This document shows, in pieces, positions 63,561 to 64,000 of a stretch of DNA of 64,000 bases. Source of the DNA: Amoebidium appalachense (Eukaryota; Ichthyosporea). The number at the start of each line of letters is the position of its first letter. Positions within the stretch are counted from its first letter, which is position 1. The stretch lies in assembly GCA_963693365.1 (NCBI GenBank), contig CAVNZM010000002.1, positions 7,378,001 through 7,442,000 of the forward strand, written 5' to 3'. The notes under the pieces were generated by a model. The model searched no databases and was not told the origin of the DNA. It saw nothing but the letters and a program-made list of their open reading frames with translations. A program made the position numbers and the translations under genes.

Positions 63561-64000
<440 letters not shown>

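Overview
The window is nuclear DNA of a eukaryote with a large, very repeat-laden genome. Genes are split by GT-AG introns. The introns and intergenic DNA are filled with long homopolymers (mostly C or G, 20-70 bases), dinucleotide arrays (CA/GT and CT/GA, up to about 290 bases) and a family of short dispersed repeats that end in poly-C. The gene set (a FET-like protein with a PY nuclear localisation signal, a TraB protein, a cathepsin-B-like protease with a thrombospondin type-1 domain, a concentrative nucleoside transporter, and membrane proteins of rolling-stone/AIG1 type) suggests an animal-related protist or another opisthokont-like lineage. The species cannot be fixed from the sequence. 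Most raw open frames are translations of microsatellites and are not genes.

Layout: (1) about 418-9015, + strand: TraB-domain protein, seven recognisable exons, 5' end not resolved. (2) 11505-19062, +: FET-like RNA-binding protein (RRM, RGG, RanBP2 zinc finger, RGG, C-terminal PY), six exons, complete. (3) 21899-27163, +: three-exon gene with one C2H2-like finger and a long Gln/Pro-rich tail. (4) 29476-29779: a large near-perfect hairpin element just upstream of (5) 30063-36390, +: secreted papain-family (cathepsin-B-like) protease with TSP1 domain, Thr/Pro linker and an unrecognised C-terminal domain, eight exons, one apparent frameshift in a G9 run. (6) 41732-43396, +: intronless concentrative nucleoside transporter with a TATA/CCAAT promoter. 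(7) 44516-46472 and 48655-50519, both minus strand: a tandem duplication of a four-exon membrane-protein gene. The left copy is a decayed pseudogene and the right copy is intact. (8) about 57542 to beyond 63560, +: a multi-exon gene of unknown function that runs off the right edge.

There is no operon logic here; the genes are independent eukaryotic units. What links the loci is promoter style (clusters of CCAAT/ATTGG pentamers with a TATA box) and the shared dispersed repeats. The repeats recognised all lie in + orientation, mainly inside introns of the + strand genes. The most unusual items are the poly-C (sometimes poly-C then poly-A) tailed repeat family, the CCAAT-dense protease exon, the hairpin element, the novel protease architecture and the unassigned right-hand gene.
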